Below are positions 52,384 through 61,170 of a DNA stretch of 64,000 nucleotides, one piece after another. How positions within the stretch are numbered: position 1 is the first letter of the stretch; each line of letters begins with the position of its first letter. The DNA is from Spodoptera frugiperda. Taxonomy: Eukaryota > Arthropoda > Insecta > Lepidoptera > Noctuidae. Under the pieces are notes generated by a model. That model searched no databases, was not told the DNA's origin, and worked only from the letters and a program-made list of their open reading frames with translations. The stretch spans positions 10,540,001-10,604,000 of the forward strand of contig NC_064220.1 of NCBI RefSeq assembly GCF_023101765.2, written 5' to 3'. The position numbers were made by a program, and so were the translations under genes.

Positions 52384-53365
52384 TTTAGGGAACAGAGAGT
52401 AAAGTCCCCTAAGAAAAGGAGGATCCTCCAACCAGGCGAGGTGATCGTGCCTGGCGGGCTTGCTGCCCAACTGTTGTTCGTTGGGATTTTCTATCCGTGT
52501 TAATTCGCATGTAAACTTCCTATGTGCGATGCAGGATATTTGTGACGTCATCCATTGATTTGCTCGTCGATAGTCTATGTGCGACTTCTGTCATCTGTCA
52601 TCTGTCACTTGTCAGTGTCGCCACATCACTCCCCCCCAAGACCAGAGGTCGATCCTGTTGAGACGGCTGTCGATGCTTGAGATGAGCGATGCCAGAGCCA
52701 GTGTTGAATGTCCCTAGTTCCAGTGAGTCGGAACTGTGCCGCTGAATGCCCAGTGAGTCGGGTGAGCGGTGCAGGGTGATACTCCAGAGTCGGAGTAGTG
52801 AAGCTCGCAGTGTCCCACGGTGAGTCGGGGAATAGATGCTGCGAGGGTAGGTGCGTAGTGGCTGGCGTCTGCGTTGACGGGAGGAAGATGTCCTCAGACC
52901 GTGTGCAGAGTGCTGTGCCTAGACGCTGATGAGGCCGTAGGGAAGAACCAGGCTGCATATCTTCGATGTAGCGTGTGGTGGTCCCTGATGAGGCCGAGGA
53001 TGCTGGTTGGCTGCGACTTGATTACCGCTCAGCGGAGAAGTGATGGGTGAGGGAGATGGCGATAAGGATGACGGTGCTGATCTGCTCCGTGAAGGTTGGT
53101 TTCAATCACGTCGGGGTCACCACTTTAGGGAACAGAGAGTAAAGTCACCTAAGAAAAGGAGGATTCTCCAACCAGGCGAGGTGATCGTGCCTGGCGGGCT
53201 TTCTGCCCAACTGTTGTTCGTTGGGATTTTCTATCCGTGTTAATTCGCATGTAAACTTCGTATGTGCGATGCAGGATATTTGTGACGTCATCCATTGATT
53301 TGCTCGTCGATAGTCTATGTGCGACTTCTGTCATCTGTCATCTGTCACTTGTCAGTGTCGCCACA
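52384..53365 (-). mobile_element. TRIM-like LTR retrotransposon with tRNA-Trp primer site
   Basis: Two direct LTRs of 242 bp (52384-52625 and 53124-53365) differ at roughly four sites. On the minus strand the LTR starts TGTGGCGACACTGACAAGTG and ends TTCCCTAAA. One base after the 5' LTR lies the primer site TGGTGACCCCGACGTGAT (plus 53105-53122), complementary to the 3' end of tRNA-Trp as I know it. A purine tract GGGGGGGAGTGA abuts the 3' LTR. Flanks share CAAC (minus strand), a 4-bp target duplication. The internal region is only 498 bp with no gag or pol, so it must have been moved in trans. It inserted just upstream of the first found protease 2 exon. Confidence 0.92.
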
Positions 53366-53512
53366 GTTGCATAGATGTAATGCCGATGCACCTATGCAAC
53401 GAGGCATCTATGCAAAAAGTCGTTAACTGAGTCTAGTAGTCTTTATCATAAAATTGAATTGTCTTGCAGTGTAGAAGAAATATATCAAGTAGATAATAAT
53501 TAGTCCAGTCCC

Positions 53513-54236
53513 CAGTGTTGCCAATTTAGCATATTTTATGCTATATTTAGCATAATTTTATATCGTTTAGCTTTTTCTTTTGTTATTTAGCATATAGCAT
53601 ATTTTTTAGCATATCAATTAATTATTTAATAAAAGTTAAACCATGAAACAAACCACTGTCTTGATACCTTGCGATGTAAATATCGTCGACATTTCATGAG
53701 ACCTAAGGTGGCAACACTGCCCTTTGCAGATTTATCACAGTTGGCAATATCATTATTATCACTGCCACATTCCAACGCGGAAATTGAACGTGTTTTTAGT
53801 CAAATGAATATAGTCAAAACTAAGCTTCGCAACCGTTTGTCGGTAAAAACTTTAAATGCCATTTTATACATTAGATTCGGCCTAAAGAGGGCAGGGAAAT
53901 GTTGCTATTCGTACACAGTTCCGGATGACGTACTGCGCTCTATAGGCACCAAAGAAATATATAGTCTTGGCAATGAGGCTTCCACGTCTACATGCACAAC
54001 GGCTGTGAATGAAGACCAGGATATAAATATTTTATTTGATAATTTACACGATTAAAACCTAACATATATTTGATAACAATGTTGATTAAATAATATTTGA
54101 AGTTAAATGACGTTTTATTTGACATCGAAAATTATTAGCATAATTTTTAGCTTTAAATTATAAAGCCTTGCCATAATTTTGGCAAGTTTTCAACAGCCTA
54201 TTAGCAAATTTCATGTTAGTCTTGTTGGCAACACTG
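53513..54236 (+). mobile_element. Internally deleted hAT transposon with perfect ends
   Basis: Terminal inverted repeats CAGTGTTGCCAA / TTGGCAACACTG (12 bp, perfect) are flanked by CCAGTCCC on both sides (53505-53512 and 54237-54244), a textbook 8-bp hAT target duplication. Subterminal TAGCATA motifs recur at both ends. The 724-bp element keeps only a C-terminal transposase piece (53669-54055) with the hAT dimerisation signature LPHSNAEIERVFSQMN ... KTKLRNRLS. The catalytic core is missing. Confidence 0.95.
53669..54055 (+). pseudogene. hAT transposase C-terminal dimerisation fragment
   Basis: A 128-residue frame inside the hAT element. It contains the (S/A)xxERxFSxxNxxxxKxRN(R)L block and the following LNAxLYIRF helix that mark the hAT C-terminal domain. 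It has its own ATG and stop, but no DDE catalytic residues or BED finger. If translated it could at most act as a dimerisation fragment; no evidence for that. Confidence 0.85.
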
Positions 54237-54329
54237 CCAGTCCCAGTCATTTTCGGGTGCCTCCTACCTCACGACTCAGATGCGATTATTTTTGCGACGC
54301 TTTAAGTTATTAGTTATTATAGTTATAGA

Positions 54330-54460
54330 TTTTTTTTATGGAATAGATGGCAAACGAGCAAACGTGTCACCTGATGGTAAGCGAACAGCGCCACCCATGG
54401 ATACCCGCAACACCAGAGAAGTCACAAGTATGTTGCCGGCCTTAAAGGAGTATGCTCTTT
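54330..54460 (-). mobile_element. Family B retroposon fragment between two hAT elements
   Basis: TTTTTTTATGGAATAGATGG, GAGCAAACGTGTCACCTGAT, GATACCCGCAACACCAGAGA, AGTATGTTGCCGGCCTTAAA on the plus strand. Confidence 0.75.
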
Positions 54461-54838
54461 AATTTCTTTTAAGGTATTTTTAAGTTGTAAAGGTTTTAGT
54501 AATAGGCAATAGTACCAACATTTTGCGATCTAGAGAACGAACCAGATCTTTTGAGTGTACTTATCGATCGACTTAAGATCCGGTGCAAATCTATAAATAT
54601 ACAACCAGAGGCGGCCTTAGGGGTGGCGAACAGGGCAATCGCCCGGGGCCTCGCTCTTGCAAGGGCCTCGCGCTACACAACCCAAGCAAATTTAAAAAAA
54701 TATAGATTTTTTAAAACTTTTTGTTTTGATCCTTAATTACTTATTCAGGTTATAACATAGCGGTAAATTAAAATAAAGTTAGTTACTTAACTAATTCCAT
54801 TAAAATTACTAAAACAGCTTTAATTTTACAATAATTTC

Positions 54839-55538
54839 TTGGCAGTGTACTTCCAACGCATTTGTTGCAAAATTACAGTTCATGAATTTAATGCGGAAGA
54901 GATTTTCAAAATAAACTATTTTTATGTTATTGTCGACAACGTGCGGGCAAGCCGTCATCCTAGGTTTGAGGCACTTAAACACCATGAGAGCATATTTCAT
55001 GTTTCATGTATAATACAAAAAGATTAAAGGAAATTAGTGATAGTGAACTTTTGAAACGATGCAGCGACTTGCAAATATCTATGACAGTAGGAGAATCATG
55101 TGATATTGATGGACATGAATTGTACGAAGAACTGAATATGTTCATTCGTGTGTATGAAGGAAACGACGACATTATCTCGGTTTTTTTTTTTTTTTGATAG
55201 GACCACTCGTAGTTCAGCACGCTAAGGCTGTTGACTACTTAACCGGACTATATTATCTCGGTGCTGAAATACATAATAGAAAAAAATTAACCGAAGTTTA
55301 CCCCACTATCGAAATAGTCCTGAGAATTATTGCCACCACACCTGTTACAGTTGCGTCTGCTGAAAGGAGTTTTTCGAGGCTTAAAATCATTAAAACATAT
55401 TTGAGGAATTCGATGACACAAGATCGGCTTTCAGCCCTTGCTATTCTTTCCATCGAAAATGACGTAACTCATTTGTTAGATTATTCTGTTTTGATTAAAA
55501 ATTTTAGTCTTAGGAAAAGTCGCAAACATCAATTTTAA
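54839..55538 (+). pseudogene. Broken TTF/ZMYM-type hAT transposase, C-terminal part
   Basis: The frame runs through FYVIVDNVRASRHPRFEAL, shifts frame near 55000-55010, continues with RLKEISDSELLKRCSDLQ, and is then split at 55171-55262 by a 70-bp poly(T)-led insertion. Beyond it, the C-terminal hAT block IATTPVTVASAERSFSRLK ... LRNSMTQDRLSALAILSIEN is intact. This C-terminus is typical of TTF-type zinc finger (ZMYM1-like) hAT transposases. Not functional. Confidence 0.85.
55182..55251 (-). mobile_element. 70-bp poly(A)-tailed retroposon inside the hAT ORF
   Basis: Poly(T) then GATAGGACCACTCGTAGTTC and about 35 further bases are bounded by ATTATCTCGGT at 55171-55181 and 55252-55262 (11-bp duplication). 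Removing the insert and one duplication rejoins the transposase frame exactly (...DDIIS to VLKYI...). The source element is not recognised. Confidence 0.88.
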
Positions 55539-56458
55539 AATGTATCATCTCTGTATTTGTTAATTTTGCAAATGTTTCAAAGTAAAATCTTTAAAAACTC
55601 AAAGGTCATGGCTAAACCAAAGTATGGACGTCGTAACCCGTACAAATAAATATTGTATAAATATGGTAGCTAGCAATAAATAAAGCCGCATAATTAAAAA
55701 TTGATATTTTGTAATTAAGAAGGTCCAGAAACTTGGCATATCTGCGCAATCCTGAAAATAAAGTAGCGCTCCTACGTCAAACAACGTTACAAAAACTTCA
55801 AACTGTAACATTGCTGTGAACTTTTACCAAGGCGTTTTGATGTACCTGAGCCGAAAGTTATTTATATATGAGGTAGATAGGTAAACAATTCTGCTTATAC
55901 TAGATAATGAACACAAAGTAACCAAGGACAGACACAAAATATATAGTAAGATTGTGCAATCTTATACAAAATATATATTTTGTGTCGATCAAAACATTTA
56001 CAATTATTTGGTTTCAGAAAAAAGTCATTATATTACCGTTATTAAAAATTAATGTTCGTTTAATTATTTCGTTTTGATTTTCGGGGAAACTAATGTCCTA
56101 ATAATAGCTTGCAGTACCTACTTCCGTGTTGTCATGTCAACAGACAAAAATCAATTATGAAACTTATTTTTTGTTCACCAAGTTATAAGAATTAGTTAAA
56201 CACAAAATAATTCATAAGTGAATATTTAAATGATACGGGTTAGCGTGAAATTGTTATTATGCCTGGGTCAGTCATTGAGCCATCTCCTTTTATTTATTTG
56301 TATAACTTTAGTATTTCTCGTCAAACATAACAAGTAGGTACCTAAACCAAACAACCAGACCTACTTTCGCATTACATACTTTTTACGAAGGACAAAGGGC
56401 CTCGCAAAGACCTGCCGCCCGGAGCCTCGCAATGGGTAAGGCCGCCGCTGTATACAAC

Positions 56459-57684
56459 AATGTAATCAATATCGATTTAGCCATTTAGAAGTAGGTATCT
56501 ACAATACCAATTAAAATACAATTTACATACAAAAGAATCACACCTGGGTTGTTGAGAAACTAGAAATGCATAAATTGTAAATAAATAAAATAAAAACATC
56601 TTATATTTAATGGTTTCCATTTTGTTAATGATTGTAATTAGAAATTTAAAATAAATATTAAATTGATGGAACCTGCGAGATAAAGAGCACTCACTGCATT
56701 AATTCCATCCAACCTAGATTGATCTAGATTTTTTTAGGTCTTTCAGTATCTAGCCCATAAGCTAACTAAAATTGATGTGCTGGACAAAAAATATTAAAGA
56801 AAAAATATGCTAATATGTAAAGCTAAAGAGTTGTTTATTTGTTTGTTTGAACGCACTAATCTCCGACACTACTGGCCCAATTTTAATGATTCTTTTTGTA
56901 TCGGATGCATCGAGGAAGACTATAGGCTATAAAACATCACGCTACAATAAATAAGAGCTGAGCAAAGCGGGTGAAACAGCGCGGAAGCAGCTAGTAGCTA
57001 AATGTAAGTATAACACGCACTTTTCATGAATTATTTTGAGTCCTACGTTCATACATAAATTGATTTTGACTTTCTAGTAGACGAATTCAAAGTAGTTTGT
57101 CATAATATCTATCTTTCCAATGTATTTAAGTTTGAATTCGGTGTTGGCCTCGTGCAAGCGCCAGGTGATTAACCCGTAGTATACCGAGAACGCAGATCTA
57201 CACAAGACACAATGTGTGTTATTATGTCTCATATACCGGTTAATGCTCAATTCTTCTCCGTGTCAGAAGAGACGATTTCCAAGCAATGATTTTTTTTTTA
57301 TTTTGTAGAAAAACGTGCATAATTTTACAGCTTAAGCCAATATTGATAACAAAAAAATACAATTATTTTAATTACTCAAAACTAATTCATCAGCCACCCT
57401 ATCTTAAACATTCACGAAATCACGACATACATCCTTCCATCTCGCTGCGAACAAATCACACTAGTGCAGACGTCAGGAGAGCATTGATCATCATCAATGC
57501 ACGAACGAGTGAAGAATTTGTATGCGCGACTGTTCGGGCTGCCGGGACAGCCAGTAATGGGTGCTTGTGCGGCCTAAGCCGATGTTTAGTAGGTACTGCA
57601 GGCACAAACAACCATACTACCTGTGCTACTAGCTCGGATCAATCAGATTGCAATGGGATGGTTGCAGGCTGTTGTTAGTTTGAC
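56459..57684. other. Spacer with RTE-like remnant and an unassigned GC-richer stretch
   Basis: Near 56825-57000 is a diverged RTE-like remnant (GAACGCACTAATCTCCGACA ... GGTGAAACAGCGCGGAAGC). Around 57120-57280, GTGATTAACCCGTAGTATA and CTCAATTCTTCTCCGTGTCA recall the retroposon tail seen again at 63455. A 130-codon frame at 57286-57678 has a Cys/Thr/Gly-rich end but no known domain and ends next to a SINE; it is probably not a gene. Confidence 0.4.
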
Positions 57685-57875
57685 TGCACGGCTGGGCAAC
57701 TGGTTGCCGCGCAACGTGTAGCGGGTTCGATTCCCGCACAGAGCAACTCTTTGTGTGATCCACAAATTGTTGTTTCGAGTCTGGGTGTCATGTGCATGTG
57801 AACTTGTATGTTTGTAAACGCACCCACGACACAGGAGAAAATCCTAAGGTGGGGCAACGTTTAAAAAAAATAAAA
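57685..57875 (+). mobile_element. Family 1 SINE, plus orientation, with GAT microsatellite
   Basis: GCACGGCTGGGCAACTGGTT, GTAGCGGGTTCGATTCCCGC, GCAACTCTTTGTGTGATCC, CCCACGACACAGGAGAAAAT, GGGGCAACGTTTAAAAAAAA, then (GAT)6 at about 57879-57898. Complete copy with a clear B box. Confidence 0.88.
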
Positions 57876-58074
57876 ATTGATGATGATGATGATGATGACT
57901 CAATTTATCATTATATTACATAACATTATTCAATTTAGTTGAAGCATGGTATATGTAGATCTGTCGAGTGTCGACTATTTTGACAAAAACTGGTTCTCAT
58001 AATGAGTAGGCGAAAGATTTGATCATGCTTAGTTACTGGGGGAACTAGAAAAATAATATTTTTCTTCTTTGTCG

Positions 58075-58360
58075 TTAACTGCCTCGTTGATCGAGTGCAA
58101 TATGAATGAAATATACCGAGCAAGGTGTCCCGAATTCGATATATGGGTCGGGTAAAGTGTTACTGGGTCATTTCGGTTTTCCAAATATTTCTCAGTCAAT
58201 GCACATAGTCTGGAAATGTGCCTGATATATTACATAACATAGGTTACTAGTGATGGTGAAATAGTGAATATTACATTGTACTCCAAGTACATCAAGTACA
58301 CATGTGCACTTATGTCTATTGTCTACTCTTTCGAGGATTAAATGGAGTTATGTTATGGAT
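58075..58360 (+). mobile_element. Diverged family 2 SINE
   Basis: AACTGCCTCGTTGATCGAGT (A-box region), ATTCGATATATGGGTCGGG (decayed B box), TTTCTCAGTCAATGCACATA, CTATTGTCTACTCTTTCGAG. More diverged than other copies. Confidence 0.65.
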
Positions 58361-58512
58361 GTTTATGTGTTTTCTTATTTGTTTTGCCTTTAACTGCTTA
58401 AGGATTTGTTGCATGCATGAAACAACACTATGCCCGTGTAGGCCTTCTTCATTTTATGAGGGTTTGACAACTTCCACGCTAAACTAGCGGGTGGGAGATC
58501 GCAGTTTAAGAT

Positions 58513-58760
58513 TGGTCAACGTCACACCTTTTATCTCCGAAGGGGTAGGTAGAGGAGCACATTAGGACACGTAATGACGCTATACAATGTACACCTGAAT
58601 AGGTTGCTTATGGGCAGACGTGCTCCACCGTAGGCCGCATCATCACTTACCATCAGGTAAGATAGTGGCCAAACGTCGACCCATTAAATGTAAAAAAACC
58701 TACTTTTCACCATTTGTGTTATAAATCCCATGTAATAGGGGTGTAATAGGGGGTGAGAGT
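58513..58760 (-). mobile_element. Family 2 SINE interrupted by another retroposon tail
   Basis: Inverted SINE 3' half (GTCACACCTTTTATCTCCGA ... CTATACAATGTACACCT) is broken at about 58597. Inserted is GAATAGGTTGCTTATGGGCA ... GCATCATCACTTACCATCAG ... GTAAAAAAA, a different A-tailed retroposon. The SINE then resumes at about 58702 (ACCTACTTTTCACCATTTGT ... ATCCCATGTAATAGGGG). The short ACCT at both junctions fits a target duplication. Confidence 0.75.
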
Positions 58761-58769
58761 TTAAGATTG

Positions 58770-59354
58770 GTCTTTGGCAAATATCCCTTTGTCCAGAAGT
58801 TCCCAACCTTTTCCTGGTCGCAGTATGGTGTGGGACGCTGGTGTTTAGTTTCAGTGAAATATAGCTCTTTCGGGATTCACGAAAAGAGCCCTACTCTTTC
58901 CGTGCCACTACCCCTGCAGTGGCCGTGGTGACAAATATACCTATTCAACACGGCTGTCACTATCACCAAACTATTTATAAACAAAATATGAAACAAAAAA
59001 GTAAACAAACAAAAAACATGACTAACATTTCATACAAAAAAATAAACATGAATATTTAAATCAGCGCACGCGTTTAGACTAATTATACCTATTAATTAGA
59101 TTCCAAACTCACGCGCACAGGCAATGTGCGTTCAAGTAAAGTATGAAAATAAATCGAAATAGTTAATATGCGACAGGTTAATAAAACGAGATTTTTTTTA
59201 AATGTCATAGCTAAGTATACCTGGTTGATAGCTAAAAATAATAGTAATATATGTATGGCCACTGTTAAATATAGTTACTACCTATAAAAACCTAAAGTCT
59301 TACCTATCCACATTCCAACGAAACTTAAAATACGGTATTTTACAATTAAGTACA
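58770..59354. other. Non-coding spacer
   Basis: Contains a moderately GC-rich stretch (58790-58950; GGTCGCAGTATGGTGTGGGA, CCGTGCCACTACCCCTGCAG) that probably derives from a degraded retroelement, then AT-rich sequence. No exon recognised. Confidence 0.4.
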
Positions 59355-59796
59355 TATACAAATTCAATACTTTTATTGAAATGCAAAAAATATAGGGACT
59401 TTTCTAAGGTTGCTTTTCCACCAAAGCCGCATGCAGCTACTTTGCGGCTGTGCTACTTCGTAACACAGCTACAACTACTTCGTAACACAGCTACTAGCTA
59501 GTAGCACAGCCGCAAAGTAAGTATAAAAGATGTACCGATAGCAGGGAAGCTATCATAGCACACATCCTTAGCACGCATCTTTCCATGTAAAACATAGCTT
59601 AGCTGAGTCCGTTTCCACCAGTGCTAAGCTATGTGTACCAATGAATATTATTGGTGGAAGCCAATCGCATCCACAGCAACGTAACATAGTACATTTTTGG
59701 TGGAAAAGCAACCTTAGAAAAAGCCCTATACTTAATATTAATTTATTAAAGTATTGAATTTGTATACATAGCACATCTCTGGTGGAAAAGCACCCC
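59355..59796. repeat. Long hairpin MITE with nested inverted repeats
   Basis: Outer arms TATACAAATTCAATACTTT (59355-59373) and its inverse (59748-59766). Next, TCTAAGGTTGCTTTTCCACC near 59404 and its inverse near 59690. Inside, CTTTGCGGCTGTGCTAC and its inverse near 59440-59515. It ends with CATAGCACATCTCTGGTGGA, the same end motif as the MITEs at 5600 and 46571, so one member may have inserted in or next to another. Confidence 0.75.
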
Positions 59797-59825
59797 AAGG
59801 ATTCTGTATGACGTATAATTATATA

Positions 59826-61166
59826 TGACGAAGGAGAAATCTACGTGGTGTTTTGAAAAAGTGTGACGTCATCATTGCTGACGTCACAGTTGTTGTTCTC
59901 ACGATGGTCACCCATTTTGGGGCTTGGAAAAACTTCACGAGTACTGTAAACTTAGTTTATTCAACTCCCAGAGAGGTCCGTACTGTACGGCGATCGGAGT
60001 GCAACTGCCTCGATTGCCTACAGTGCGGGCGTATTTATAGGACTCGGCGCACGAGCACGTGCTTACAAGTTTTAGGTTAAGTATTGAAATTACAATGATA
60101 ACGTTAATTTTACATCGTATTAAACTTAAAATAATCAACTGATGATTAATAAACTGATTTTTAGGACAATCAAGTGAATTAACCAAACTTATTCTACTTT
60201 CTCTGAATAGTTGATGTGGTTGCGCCGACACGGCCATACTGACAGGCGGTGCGCGCTCTGCACCAGCCTCGTTGATTTTTTTGTTGATTCTCGTAGGTTC
60301 TCGGTGATTCTTGTAGATTCTTGGTGATTCTCGTAGGTTCTCGGTGATTCTTGTAGGTTCTCGGTGATTCTCGTAGGTTCTCGGTGATTCTCGTTGGTTT
60401 TGTTATGTTGTGATGTGATTACCTGTAGGCAAAGAAAGTATTTTCTCTGAGAAGGATTTCTGTTCATTATAAATTAGTTGTTAGTCTCGTAGAGTTCTCG
60501 GAGGGTCTCGTAGATTTCTCGGAGGGTCTCGTAGATTTCTCGGAGGGTCTCGTAGAGTTCTCGGAGTTTAATTTGGAATTTTTGAAATTTGAAAAGAGTA
60601 ATTAACTATGCAATACTTATCTGTTTATTCTGGTGGGTTATTTTCACTCTCCAGGTCGTGGTTTTGATGTACTTGCGGCTGTTGATTCGTTCCAGTTGAT
60701 CAGGTGGAAGAGCTGATGATGAAGCGGCTGGGGTAAGGGCTTCTTGCAATCCCACTTCTGATGACGAAGGAGAAATCTACGTGGTGTTTTGAAAAAGTGT
60801 GACGTCATCATTGCTGACGTCACAGTTGTTGTTCTCACGATGGTCACCCATTTTGGGGCTTGGAAAAACTTCACGAGTACTGTAAACTTAGTTTATTCAA
60901 CTCCCAGAGAGGTCCGTACTGTACGGCGATCGGAGTGCAACTGCCTCGATTGCCTACAGTGCGGGCGTATTTATAGGACTCGGCGCACGAGCACGTGCTT
61001 ACAAGTTTTAGGTTAAGTATTGAAATTACAATGATAACGTTAATTTTACATCGTATTAAACTTAAAATAATCAACTGATGATTAATAAACTGATTTTTAG
61101 GACAATCAAGTGAATTAACCAAACTTATTCTACTTTCTCTGAATAGTTGATGTGGTTGCGCCGACA
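59826..61166. mobile_element. TRIM-like LTR element with two 405-bp LTRs, very recent
   Basis: Direct repeats 59826-60230 and 60762-61166, offset exactly 936 bp, appear identical over the lines compared. They start TGACGAAGGAGAAATCTACG and end GCGCCGACA (TG...CA), and are flanked by TATA at 59822-59825 and 61167-61170. The 531-bp internal part has no gag or pol. Because TG...CA is symmetrical and no clear primer site or purine tract was found next to either LTR, orientation is not assigned. A 75-codon frame in each LTR is just a by-product of the repeat. LTR identity points to recent insertion. Confidence 0.9.
60285..60570. repeat. Short tandem repeats inside the TRIM-like element
   Basis: GATTCTCGTAGGTTCTCGGT (20 bp) repeats about six times with small changes at 60285-60402. 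From 60487 to 60570, TCTCGTAGATTTCTCGGAGGG-type 21-bp units repeat about four times. Both share the CTCGTAG and TTCTCGG modules, suggesting one ancestral repeat. They make up much of the internal region. Confidence 0.85.
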
Positions 61167-61170
61167 TATA

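Larger units (their letters stand above)
54606..56450 (+). mobile_element. Second hAT transposon remnant, 8-bp target duplication
   Basis: Ends CAGAGGCGGCCTTA and, inverted, CAGCGGCGGCCTTA (13 of 14 match) are flanked by TATACAAC at 54598-54605 and 56451-56458, a perfect 8-bp duplication. The 1845-bp body keeps the C-terminal part of a transposase with a frameshift and a retroposon insertion, then about 900 bp of AT-rich non-coding sequence. Its family differs from the neighbouring hAT (different ends and protein type). Confidence 0.93.

Noticed and set aside
52626..52958. 110-residue minus-strand ORF as a gag-like gene of the TRIM element
   Set aside because: Low-complexity Pro/Thr/Ser composition with no zinc knuckle or capsid motif; probably an incidental frame in a 498-bp interior.
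57286..57678. 130-residue Cys/Thr-rich ORF as a secreted peptide gene
   Set aside because: No signal peptide, irregular cysteine spacing, and an AT-rich N-terminal half unlike coding sequence; it ends beside a SINE.
57675..57857. SINE-derived minus-strand ORF resembling the one at 7052-7318
   Set aside because: Both are translations of the same SINE family 1 sequence; recurrence reflects the repeat, not a gene family.
59853..61016. Two identical 75-residue ORFs (59853-60080, 60789-61016) as a duplicated small gene
   Set aside because: They are the same positions in two LTR copies; no domain and no splice or promoter support.
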